A stretch of 64,000 nt of DNA from Notolepis coatsorum (Eukaryota > Chordata > Actinopteri > Aulopiformes > Paralepididae). Both the position numbers and the translations under genes were made by a program. Where the stretch lies: the NCBI GenBank assembly GCA_963971535.1, contig OZ020593.1, positions 11,443,560 to 11,507,559 of the forward strand, in the 5' to 3' direction. This document shows positions 1 to 8,707 of this stretch, one piece after another (within the stretch, counting starts at the first letter, position 1; each line of letters opens with the position of its first letter). The notes under the pieces are model-generated. The model was not told the DNA's origin and searched no databases. It was given only the letters and a program-made list of their open reading frames with translations.

Positions 1-1797
1 GGTCCTTGTCCTCCTGGGAGAGGCTGGACTTCAACAGGTCCTTCTCATCCTGGGAGAGGCTGGACTTCAACAGGTCCTTGTCCTCCTGGGAGAGGCTGGA
101 CTTCAACAGGTCTTTGTCCTCCTGGGAGAGGCTGGACTTCAACAGGTCCTTGTCCTCCTGGGAGAGGCTGGTCTTCAACAGGTCCTTGTCCTCCTGGGAG
201 AGGCTGGACTTCAACAGGTCCTTGTTGTCATCCTGGGAGAGGCTGGACTTCAACAGGTCCTTGTCCTCCTGGGAGAGGCTGGACTTCAACAGGTCCTTGT
301 CCTCCTGGGAGAGGCTGGACTTCAACATGTCCTTGTTGTCATCCTGGGAGAGGCTGGACTTCAACAGGTCCTTGTCCTCCTGAGAGAGGCTGGACTTCAA
401 CATGTCCTTGTCCTCCTTGGAGAGGCTGGACTTCAACAGGTCCTTGTCCTCCTGGGAGAGGCTGGACTTCAACAGGTCCTTGTCCTCCTGGGAGAGGCTG
501 GACTTCAACAGGTCCTTGTCCTCCTGGGAGAGGCTGGACTTCAACAGGTCCTTGTCCTCCTGGGAGAGGCTGGACTTCAACAGGTCCTTGTCCTCCTGGG
601 AGAGGCTGGACTTCAACAGGTCTTTGTCCTCCTGGGAGAGGCTGGACTTCAACAGGTCCTTGTCCTCCTGGGAGAGGCTGGACTTCAACAGGTCCTTGTC
701 CTCCTGGGAGAGGCTGGACTTCAACAGGTCATTGTCCTCCTGGAAGAGGCTGGACTTCAACAGGTCCTTGTCCTCCTCGGAGAGGCTGGACTTCAACAGG
801 TCCTTGTCATCCTGGGAGACGCTGGACTTCAACAGGTCTTTGTCCTCCTGGGAGAGAGGCTGGACTTCAACAGGTCCTTGTCCTCCTGGGAGAGGCTGGA
901 CTTCAACAGGTCCTTGTCCTCCTGGGAGAGGCTGGACTTCAACAGGTCCTTGTCATCCTGGGAGAGGCTGGACTTCAACAGGTCCTTGTTGTCATCCTGG
1001 GAGAGGCTGGACTTCAACAGGTCCTTGTCCTCCTGGGAGAGGCTGGACTTCAACAGGTCCTTGTCGTCCTGGGAGAGGCTGGACTTCAACAGGTCCTTGT
1101 CCTCCTGGGAGAGGCTGGACTTCAACAGGTCCTTGTCCTCCTGGGAGAGGCTGGACTTCAACAGGTCCTTGTTGTCATCCTGGGAGAGGCTGGACTTCAA
1201 CAGGTCCTTGTCATCCTGGGAGAGGCTGGACTTCAACAGGTCCTTGTTGTCCTCCTGGGAGAGGCTGGACTTCAACAGGTCCTTGTCCTCCTGGGAGAGG
1301 CTGGACTTCAACAGGTCCTTGTCATCCTGGGAGAGGCTGGACTTCAACAGGTCCTTGTCCTCCTGGGAGAGGCTGGACTTCAACAGGTCCTTGTTGTCAT
1401 CCTGGGAGAGGCTGGACTTCAACAGGTCCTTGTCCTCCTGGGAGAGGCTGGACTTCAACAGGTCCTTGTCGTCCTGGGAGAGGCTGGACTTCAACAGGTC
1501 CTTGTCATCCTGGGAGACGCTGGACTTCAACAGGTCCTTGTCCTCCTGGGAGAGGCTGGACTTCAACAGGTCCTTGTCCTCCTGGGAGAGGCTGGACTTC
1601 AACAGGTCCTTGTCCTCCTGGGAGAGGCTGGACTTCAACAGGTCCTTGTTGTCCTCCTGGGAGAGGCTGGACTTCAACAGGTCCTTGTCCTCCTGGGAGA
1701 GGCTGGACTTCAACAGGTCTTTGTCCTCCTGGGAGAGGCTGGACTTCTTCAACAGGTCCTTGTCCTCCTGGGAGAGGCTGGACTTCAACAGGTCCTT
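1..1797. repeat. 36-bp minisatellite (open reading frame on both strands)
   Basis: About 50 tandem copies of a 36-bp unit (core words GGTCCTTGTC, CTCCTGGGAG, GGCTGGACTT), running off the left edge of the window. Several copies are 39 bp because of an inserted GTT/GTC triplet. One 3-bp insertion lies near 1747, and a 2-bp insertion near 853 is the only clear frame-breaking change I saw. Because the period is a multiple of three, both strands stay open: the plus strand reads SSWERLDFNRSL and the minus strand reads KDLLKSSLSQED. The minus-strand reading is hydrophilic and could be a low-complexity repeat exon, but no convincing splice sites or flanking domains are visible. A LINE-like AATAAA...CTTGAACTTG tail abuts the array at 1815-1838, so a non-coding minisatellite is the default reading. 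Confidence 0.9.
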
Positions 1798-1949
1798 ATA
1801 TGATGTTGCATGTGACAAATAAAAACCTTGAACTTGCGGGTGGACTTCATCAATCATGTAAATTGAACCATGCCATCCAATAATAAGTGATCAATCACAC
1901 TATTTTAAAAGGACCAAGTCTGCACCCTATAGGCCTACACACACACAAT

Positions 1950-2757
1950 ATGGCAACACTACTGCAGCTGGAAGATATCGCTGATGCAATGAGGAGGGAG
2001 CGCCTGTACCACGACCATGCAGACCTATATTCACAGAGAGCGATGAGTACCGGCTAGCGGGACGCTTCAGGCTACCAAGACCTGTCCTAATGGATTGATT
2101 GATTGAAAAGTTTATTAACAGATTGCAGAATGGGTACAGTACAGTACAGCTCAATACAATTGTTAAGGGGATGCAGACCAGAGAAAGACTTTCGTCTTGT
2201 TTACATCAGGGTCCCCCATTTTCAATTCATCATAACATATATGACATACATGACATACAGATAGACAGTACTGCTACATCTATACATTTATGACATATCA
2301 GATTTGCAAATACAGTACTGTTTGTGATACAAAAGTGTCCAGAAAAAGAGTGTATATACATTTGACGTAGAAATTGTACATTGGAGGAGGTTGGGTGGGT
2401 GGGGGCTGTACATTGGAGGTGGGGGGGGGGGTTGGGTAGGGGGGACACACATTGGAGCGGTGCGATACCCTGGAGCCGGCACTGAGGAACCAGACCAGAC
2501 GCTCAAACCCTGTGCCACCACACGTCCAGGTCCTGTCCACCTTGGGCAGCATGTGCGCATCAAGGCACCCTCCCCAGATGCGTTTCCAAATCTCAACAGA
2601 AAGCAATACCACTCCATCATCACTCATCAACGTTCAAATAATCTGCGACGCCCAGAACCCACGTGGTCTCCCGCTTCCCAGGAGGCGCACGTGACTCCTG
2701 CATCTTACAGAACAGACGTGTGGGTGCTGGAGGTGCTGGAGACGTGTGGCTAATTGT
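1950..2757 (+). pseudogene. PIF/Harbinger (HARBI1-like) transposase relic, split by a LINE tail
   Basis: Fragments of a HARBI1-like DDE transposase are readable in several frames. The N-terminal part around 1950-2095 contains RRERLYHDHADLY and then RLAGRFRLPRPVLMD in another frame. After a reverse-oriented LINE tail (about 2095-2450) the similarity resumes with ALRNQTRRSNPVPPHVQVLS, then VRIKAPSPDAF, VQIICDAQ and GGARDSCILQN up to about 2750. The middle of the catalytic domain is deleted and there are several frameshifts, so it is dead. Assignment rests on recognising the family word order; no TIRs were found. Confidence 0.7.
2093..2450 (-). mobile_element. LINE 3' tail (family A), inserted in the Harbinger relic
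   Basis: This is the reverse complement of the 3' tail seen at 15700-16030: ATTGATTGATTGAAAAG at its end, a poly-pyrimidine/GTACATTGGAGG stretch, and a GGGTCCCCCATTTTCAATTCAT word. Family A ends in AATAAAG..TTTTCAATCAATCA, a short tandem tail instead of poly(A). It is 5'-truncated and carries no coding sequence. It interrupts the Harbinger relic exactly between the PVLMD and ALRNQT segments, so it inserted after the transposon. Confidence 0.8.
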
Positions 2758-2759
2758 TA

Positions 2760-3110
2760 AGTATCTATAATTGTATAATACTGTATACCAATATAATAGT
2801 GTAGTATAAATAGTATGATTTAGTTATAGTGTAATACAATTAAAATAATACAATTATATAGTATAGTATATAGAAGTATAATATGGAATCATACATTATA
2901 TAATAGAACTACTATAAATATTTCGATAAATGTGTGTGTATAAATGAACCTCAGTATAAATATGCAATTTAACTGATACACAAAATGTATTTATTTATGT
3001 TCATTTAATTGTGTTGATGTTTTTCATTTCTGCCAAATAAGTATGTACATTTTGTTTGGTTTGGTAAACATTGCATTATGGACAGTGTATCAGTGTGCTG
3101 TGTGTGTGTA
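2760..3110. other. AT-rich stretch without recognisable genes
   Basis: AT-rich sequence with many short TATA/ATAATA words. I see no open frame, no terminal inverted repeats and no similarity to other parts of the window. Confidence 0.5.
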
Positions 3111-3300
3111 GGGGCATGGCATAGATATATATAAAGACCAGATGGCGCAAGGCGGAGTCTCCCGCGCAGTTCACAGCCATCGTGCTACAGTTAACTATAC
3201 TGCTTTAAGGCGATGATCTGCACAAACAAAAATACTCTTAACTCTCTGAAAATCTTGACGGATTTACAAACGGTTTGGTTTATTACAAACGTTATTGAGA
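3110..3300. repeat. Partial copy of the foldback element also found at 26.1 kb
   Basis: CATAGATATATATAA, GGCGCAAGGCGGAGT and GATTTACAAACGGTTTGGTTTATT occur here in the same order as at 26117-26310, marking a dispersed repeat. Only one arm is present here; the 26-kb copy has both inverted arms. Confidence 0.55.
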
Positions 3301-3304
3301 TAAG

Positions 3305-3720
3305 ATATAAGACAAGATATTCCTTTATTGATCCCCTTGGGGAAATTCAGGCATCATAGCAGCATACAGGTACAGGTAGTAAAAACAACACAAGCAGTGT
3401 AAACAAATAAGTCAATATAATTTACTATCTAACTAACTGAAAAAATACAGTATTCACAGTGTCACAAGGTGCAGTATGCATAAGGTAGTGTTATAATTTA
3501 CTATCTAACTAACTGAAATATACAGTATCACAGTATTCACATAAGGTGCAGTATGCATACGGTAGTGTTATTGTCCTCCTTGGGTTCCTATTAGTTCTAG
3601 TTGGATGTCTGGCCGCAGTCCCTGCCCACTGTTGTTGAGCCTGATGGCCGCAGCCCGCTGGTATGAAGGACTGTCCGAGGCGGTTAGTCGAGTGTCGGCC
3701 GGCGTCGTTCCGCCATACCT
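3305..3720 (-). mobile_element. LINE 3' fragment (family C, Rex1-like tail)
   Basis: It starts with AAGATATTCC TTTATTGATCCCC and GGGGAAATTCAGG, the reverse complement of a teleost LINE tail, and ends in CTGATGGCCGC and GGACTGTCCGAGGCGGTTAG. The same words recur at 47057-47940, where the element is longer. It is 5'-truncated and non-coding here. Confidence 0.65.
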
Positions 3721-3863
3721 TGGCAAATTAAAATTAAAAGAAAAAAAAGATTTTCTTTTATTTTTTATTTTTTTTATTACAATTTTTTATGTTGATTTAG
3801 AATTAGAATGTCAACATTATGAACGAAGCTTCGAACTATTCGGTACAGCCCTAGCATGTTTTG
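3720..3863. mobile_element. Remnant end of a CTTCGAAG-type hAT element
   Basis: The stretch ends with GAAGCTTCGAACTATTCGG and ACAGCCCTA, the same end type as the hAT elements at 17046-18208 and 37111-37522. The partner terminus and target duplication are not recognisable, so this is one end only. Confidence 0.4.
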
Positions 3864-3869
3864 ATATTG

Positions 3870-4600
3870 TCAATTATCTCACTTTTACTAGGTGACTTTT
3901 ACTGTGACTAACTGAAATATGCCAACAAAAAAAAAGGAAAATGGACATAGGGATGTTTTTTAATCAAAGGGCAGCAGAGACAAGTGATACAGGGACACAG
4001 GTAAGGTCTGGCTTAGTGATTATAACAGTGCAGTTCAGAATTCAGTAACCCATACTTTTTGTGAATGTGTTTTTGATACTACATTCTGTCGAACACACAC
4101 CTCAAAACCGTACCTAAGGAAAATTGGCTCAATTGCAAGAAAAATAATAGACAGTTATGATATTACATTCTGCATAATTCATATGCAAAATATTGTGGTT
4201 CCCTGCTTTAGTCTGTTGACACATTTGTATACTAAAAATGCTTGTGTAGTCCTGTGTCATACCTAAATGTCATATAACTGAATTGTATAGAAACAACTCA
4301 CCAAAAGTGACTATTGCACAACTGATTTGACAAAAAAAATCCACCAAGGGGGGGAAACCCCCCTTGACCCCCCCCCCCCTACCTTCTCGCCATACCTTGC
4401 CTTTTACTGAAACGACGCCACTGTTTGGCTTTGTCACATTTTCTCCGTTTTTATTCCTGTGTCATTATTATTCCCAAGTATTACTGCATTGAGCTTTTTC
4501 ACATCAGTGAGCTTTCAGAGACAACTCTCGTCGGACCAGAGACTGTTATGTTGTGAAAGATTCGACTTTTAGTTTTCACCTATAATCACATATGAAAAGA
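3870..4600. other. No recognisable gene; AT-rich with a C/G homopolymer hairpin
   Basis: Nothing coding is visible. Around 4343-4382 a G-run and C-run pair (GGGGGGGAAACCCCCC) make a short snap-back structure followed by a poly-C run. Confidence 0.4.
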
Positions 4601-4604
4601 TTCT

Positions 4605-4835
4605 TGGGGGCCAGCCCAGCTGTCGGGAGATTAAATATATGAATGTTTTTGTATTCAAGTCGTGGTTTTTTAAAAGCTACCAGGAGCTTTTATGGAACGC
4701 GGAAGAATTTCAATTGGCGCGCAAGTGTAGCCTCCAGTTTAGTGTCGTGTGTGTTGTTTTATGCTAGTATGGATGTGAAATTGGTATTAAATTGTGCCCT
4801 AAGTGGTATTAAAAATCCTAACTTGCAGATACCCT
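4605..4835. repeat. Unclassified dispersed repeat (inverted copy near 34.85-35.19 kb)
   Basis: GGGAGATTAAATAT, TGGAACGC.GAAGAATTT.AATT, GCGCAAGTG.AGCC.CCAGTT and CTAAGTGGTATT occur in order here and, reverse-complemented, at about 34850-35190. That order defines an unnamed interspersed repeat of at least 200 bp. No ORF or TIR was found. Confidence 0.5.
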
Positions 4836-5039
4836 GACTAACAAACCACGCCAACAGAAGGCCCTCTGTCCAGGCTGTGTTACTCGTTACGCACGAGATA
4901 TGAATAGAGTTCCCTGTCGTAACTTGGGGAATAGCATCATATTCAAATATTGCATATACAGTACAGGTGACCATTTAGCAATATTTAATCACTGTATAGA
5001 TTTTTGTATTGTGATTTTGTTACCCCACCTTTTTTAAAG

Positions 5040-5375
5040 AAATCATCTGGCGTACCCCTCGCAGTACTCCAATCGAGACCTAGTAGGCCCAATACCTCCT
5101 TTAGTCACGAATCACCATCTATGTGTAGCCTCTCTAAGACCTAGTAAGCCCAATACCTCCTTTAGTCATGAATCACCATCTATGTGTAGCCTCTCTAAGA
5201 CCTAGTAGGCCCAATACCTCCTTTAGTCATGAATCACCATCTATGTGTAGCCTCTCTAAGGCCTGGTAGGCCCAATACTTCCTTTAGTCACGAATCACCA
5301 TCTATGTGTAGCCTCTCTGAGGCCTGGTAGGCCCAATACCTCCTTTAGTCATGAATCACCATCTATGTGTATGTA
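5040..5375. repeat. 61-bp tandem satellite, left half
   Basis: About five copies of a 61-bp unit containing CCTAGTAGGCCCAATACCTC and CACCATCTATGTGTAGCC. The same unit continues at 14834-15125, after the LINE plus BEL/Pao insertion, so one array was split by the insertion. Copies differ by a few substitutions such as AGACC/GGCC. Confidence 0.9.
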
Positions 5376-5384
5376 GCCTGTACC

Positions 5385-5898
5385 CATGTACATGTCAAAA
5401 TACTTCCCAAAGGTCAGTGAATACCACAACCACTACACCAGAGGAAGCTCAACAAATCATGTTAAACCCAGATTCGGCTCAAACAAGGGACTAAACACGT
5501 TTCGCAATTATGCCACATCAATGTGGAACGCCCAAAGCTGTAAAGGAATGTGAATCCCTACCCACATTCAAAACCGCTCTTAAAGAGCACCTACGGGAGG
5601 CTGCAATTCGAAACTGGCCACCGTAAATGCCCAAACCCCCCACCACCTCCTAATAGACAGTCTCCTCCCCACCGCATGTATATATTCCCTCCCCGCCGTA
5701 TGTATATTTCTCTCCCACCCACCCACCCCCTCCTAATGTACAGTCCCCTCCCCATCATATGTATATACTCTGTCAGGATCTAGGGGTAACAGTACTGTAT
5801 ATTTGAATACCGTTTATGTCACAAATGTATCAGTACTAAATACCTATATGTCCCTATGCCATAAATGTCATGTATGTTGTGTATGTCATAAATGTCTA
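5385..5898 (+). mobile_element. LINE family A, 5'-truncated, ORF2 C-terminus and 3' UTR (left part)
   Basis: Translation around 5410-5625 gives the typical C-terminal tail of a CR1/L2/Rex-group reverse transcriptase: RFGSNKGLNTFRNYATSMWN, then AVKECESLPTFKTALKEHL and a stop. The 3' UTR follows and is interrupted at 5898 by the BEL/Pao element. Its end resumes at 14681-14830 with GAATTGAAAATGGGGGACCC and a (CATT)n tail. The LINE itself sits inside the 61-bp satellite. Confidence 0.75.
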
Positions 5899-7328
5899 TG
5901 TTGTGAAGGGCCAGATTAAACCGAATATATATATTTATTTATATATATATATTTAATTGTATTTGTATATTCTCTAATATTCCCTGATATCCCTTGTATA
6001 TTCCTTGTACAATATGCATTGAATATCCATTCTAGCCTACTGAACATCCCATAATAGTCTCCATTCTACTATTGGTCGAGACCTTGGTGCCAGGCTGCCA
6101 TACCCCTCAGACCCAGTTCAAACGTACCGCTCGACATGTACGAACAAGTCCTAGTTCCGCGTAGGAATTTGGCTACCGCACCACTAATGGCACTATTTGT
6201 TCATAGTGCGTATATACTGCGCTACTAAAGTAGGAATTTCTTTTCAGTCCAGTTTCTTACCCTCCAATAGAGTCACAGACGTAAAGCCTCCCCGCGACGC
6301 CACGTGTGGGAGTAAGGCCAAGTTCGCCTACCATCGGTATTGAGACATCGTGTATATTAATATTTGAATAGTCATATTTGGCACTATATCGTCGAGTTGG
6401 ACGTAGTCTATTAAGCTAATAATAGTCTGTTAATATATAGTGCTTCGTGCGGTGAGAATACTACCGTAGTCAGTACCCCATCGTTTCGGGCAGAGAACTG
6501 GCTGCTTACCCAGGGTGGTTGACCCTATGTGAAGCTGCACCCGAGGAGCCCCAGAGCCGACGAGCGAGTGGACCTGTATACCGGATTATTCTACCGACGA
6601 CAGCCCGCCTTCCCAGGCACGGATTATGCTTTGGATACTTTGATTATTCCATGGATAAAGACCCCCGACACTGCCGTGTGTTGGAACCCCCCCCCCTGGA
6701 GAGGACGCAAGGTGAGGAGACGCTCTGCAAGACGAGGTCTCTTCACGTCTCTCCCCCGTGGACCGGAGAGAGCCGGCCCACAAAGAGTCCACCTGCTTTC
6801 ATCTGTGGTCCAAGGATCGCCGGCGCATTGAACGGCACTACAGTGGGTTCACCTGGGATACCCTTGGCCGGACGAGGCAGCTGGATTCTACCCCCCCCCC
6901 CTCCTACTCCTGTCGGCTTACAAGCGACCGGATTAACCCCCTCTAGTGTATCCAGCCTATAATCATTAAAGTATCATTGCTGTTATTCCTTAACTATTCC
7001 AGGTCGTATATTTACCACCTGCGCCTTCAGAGATTGGACATTCTCTATTGATATACCGACGAATACTCCTTGCCATAAAAGTGCATACTATTTAAATTCA
7101 TAAATGTAATTAAGTGATTAAGTGCTTATTCTACACACCATCGCTGTGTAGGAAATAAAGACCTGTTTCTAATTCGTACATTTGTGTTGGATCCGTTTCA
7201 TCTACGTGAGAGTGTTCATGATAATATATTTATGCCGTGTACTGGGTGGCCGAATATTAAGTACAAAGGTAGTGGTAGTAAGTATCATATCTAGTAATAC
7301 AGTCAGGGAATTGTACCCCTCAGTTACA
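5899..7328 (+). repeat. 5' LTR of the BEL/Pao element
   Basis: A 1430-bp LTR, TG...CA. It contains an AT-rich TATA-like tract near 5921-5960, spurious short ORFs (for example 6519-6962) that recur in the other LTR, and an AATAAA signal near 7154 that could serve polyadenylation. The poly-C run at 6891-6901 has 11 C, against 12 C in the 3' LTR. Confidence 0.95.
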
Positions 7329-7330
7329 AT

Positions 7331-7347
7331 TGGTCCTTCGAGCCGGA
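7331..7347 (+). promoter_or_regulatory. Primer binding site complementary to tRNA-Tyr
   Basis: TGGTCCTTCGAGCCGGA, two bases after the LTR end, is the exact complement of the 3' 17 nt (with CCA) expected of an animal tRNA-Tyr, whose acceptor arm begins CCTTCGA. It would prime minus-strand DNA synthesis. Confidence 0.85.
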
Positions 7348-7372
7348 GGGTAATTAGTGTAATATTAATATA

Positions 7373-8707
7373 GTGTTATTAATATTGAAATGGCCTATTA
7401 TGAACACTCCACGAAACGATCCTCCTAACCAATGCCCGCAGCGCGAACGACGGCTCCCTCAGTACTTAGAGGCTTACGCTGTCAGTCAACAACCTAGTCT
7501 TCTACTAACAGTAAACGCGGTAAAACTAGAAAGTAAAAGTATGTCTAACCCCAACGCCCAGACTACCCCGACCATAGAGGCCCCTACGGGCTCTAATGTA
7601 ACTGACCAAGTTCACGGTGGGGACCAGTGGGAACCAGACATGACTTCACACCCCGCCAGTACTGAAGAAGTAGTCCCCGATGAGTCCCGGGAGGAATACA
7701 ACGCTACCGAGAGAGAACTCGGCACGGAAGAAGACGGGGAGAGCACCGTGGAGATAGAGCTCCAAGGCTCCGCAAGGAGTACCCCGAGGGAAGGCTCCCC
7801 TATACAACCGCCTTCTCCCAGCGAGGCAGAGAGGACCCTACAGCAGGCCTTCCTCATCAGCCTGAACGCCGCTGCTGAACGCGACCGACTGCAGATCCAG
7901 CAGCGGAGCGAAGAAGAGCATATACGTCTAGAAATAAGACGCATTCAGATGGAAGAGAATGTGGCCCGAGACCGAGCAGACAGCCAGCGAGCAGCTGCTG
8001 GTGCTCTACGGGACGCAGAGCGCGACAGACAGCAAGCGCAACTAATAGAACAGCTGATCAGACGGACAACACCCTCTCCCTCCGCCAGAGGCTCCAGGAA
8101 CTCGTCTAGACACACCTCCAGGGCGGCATCCCCTAGCCGAGTAAACAACCCTGAACTTGACCAACAGACGAGGTCTATACCCCCCACAGACCACCTCCCC
8201 CCACCGGTCCAAGCGAGACCTAGCAACCGGGAAGGAGCAGCATATCCTGTGGAGAGGCTAAACCAGAGACTACAAGCACTGGATGACCTAACTGAAGACG
8301 AAGAGGAAGAGGAGGAGAACCACGCCCGAAGACAGCACAGTACTCTACCGGACCAGGAGGTCCGGTACAGCCCAGGCTATACTCCCGCGGAGCTGCGCTA
8401 CAGACCCCCGACTCTATACACGGGTGAGCACGACCCGCACCGAGGAACAGCACCTGGACAATCGGGCCATGGTACACTGCCGGTACCAGCCCATACCAAG
8501 GAGCGGGAGGAGACTCGCCTAGGAGGCCTCTCCCCCAACGCTCGCCGATGTATCCACAGTCAGCGTCATACATTGGCACGCCTATGGTACCCGACTTCAC
8601 CCAAGAGAACCGGGCCCAGTATACAGAACTCCGCATGTGTCTGGAGACCATGTTGGTGGATGTATTGGATGAACGCCACAAATACGCCATCCTACTGCAG
8701 CACTTAA
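7373..8707 (+). CDS. BEL/Pao ORF, gag N-terminal part
   Basis: A 444-codon frame starting just after the primer site. The first 330 residues are charged and low in structure, with an Arg/Glu/Gln-rich helical stretch near residues 150-230 and acidic EDEEEEEEN near residue 310. An alternative start is the ATG at 7400. It encodes the N-terminal structural part of the polyprotein. The frame runs past the point (about 8428-8545) where the gag reading continues in the next frame, so residues after about 350 are probably out of frame. BEL/Pao elements normally have one continuous gag-pol ORF, so a small indel is the likely cause. I found no canonical -1 slippery heptamer. Confidence 0.75.
   Translation: MLLILKWPIMNTPRNDPPNQCPQRERRLPQYLEAYAVSQQPSLLLTVNAVKLESKSMSNPNAQTTPTIEAPTGSNVTDQVHGGDQWEPDMTSHPASTEEVVPDESREEYNATERELGTEEDGESTVEIELQGSARSTPREGSPIQPPSPSEAERTLQQAFLISLNAAAERDRLQIQQRSEEEHIRLEIRRIQMEENVARDRADSQRAAAGALRDAERDRQQAQLIEQLIRRTTPSPSARGSRNSSRHTSRAASPSRVNNPELDQQTRSIPPTDHLPPPVQARPSNREGAAYPVERLNQRLQALDDLTEDEEEEEENHARRQHSTLPDQEVRYSPGYTPAELRYRPPTLYTGEHDPHRGTAPGQSGHGTLPVPAHTKEREETRLGGLSPNARRCIHSQRHTLARLWYPTSPKRTGPSIQNSACVWRPCWWMYWMNATNTPSYCST

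Noticed and set aside
6519-6962. 147-codon ORF, repeated at 13870-14298
   Set aside because: It lies within both LTRs of the BEL/Pao element, with no protein-like features or known LTR gene.
8525-8545. Programmed -1 frameshift site in BEL/Pao gag
   Set aside because: CCCCCAAC does not fit X XXY YYZ in the incoming frame, and the family is normally a single ORF.
8220-8690. Antisense ORFs across the BEL/Pao polyprotein
   Set aside because: Shadows of the sense coding frame.
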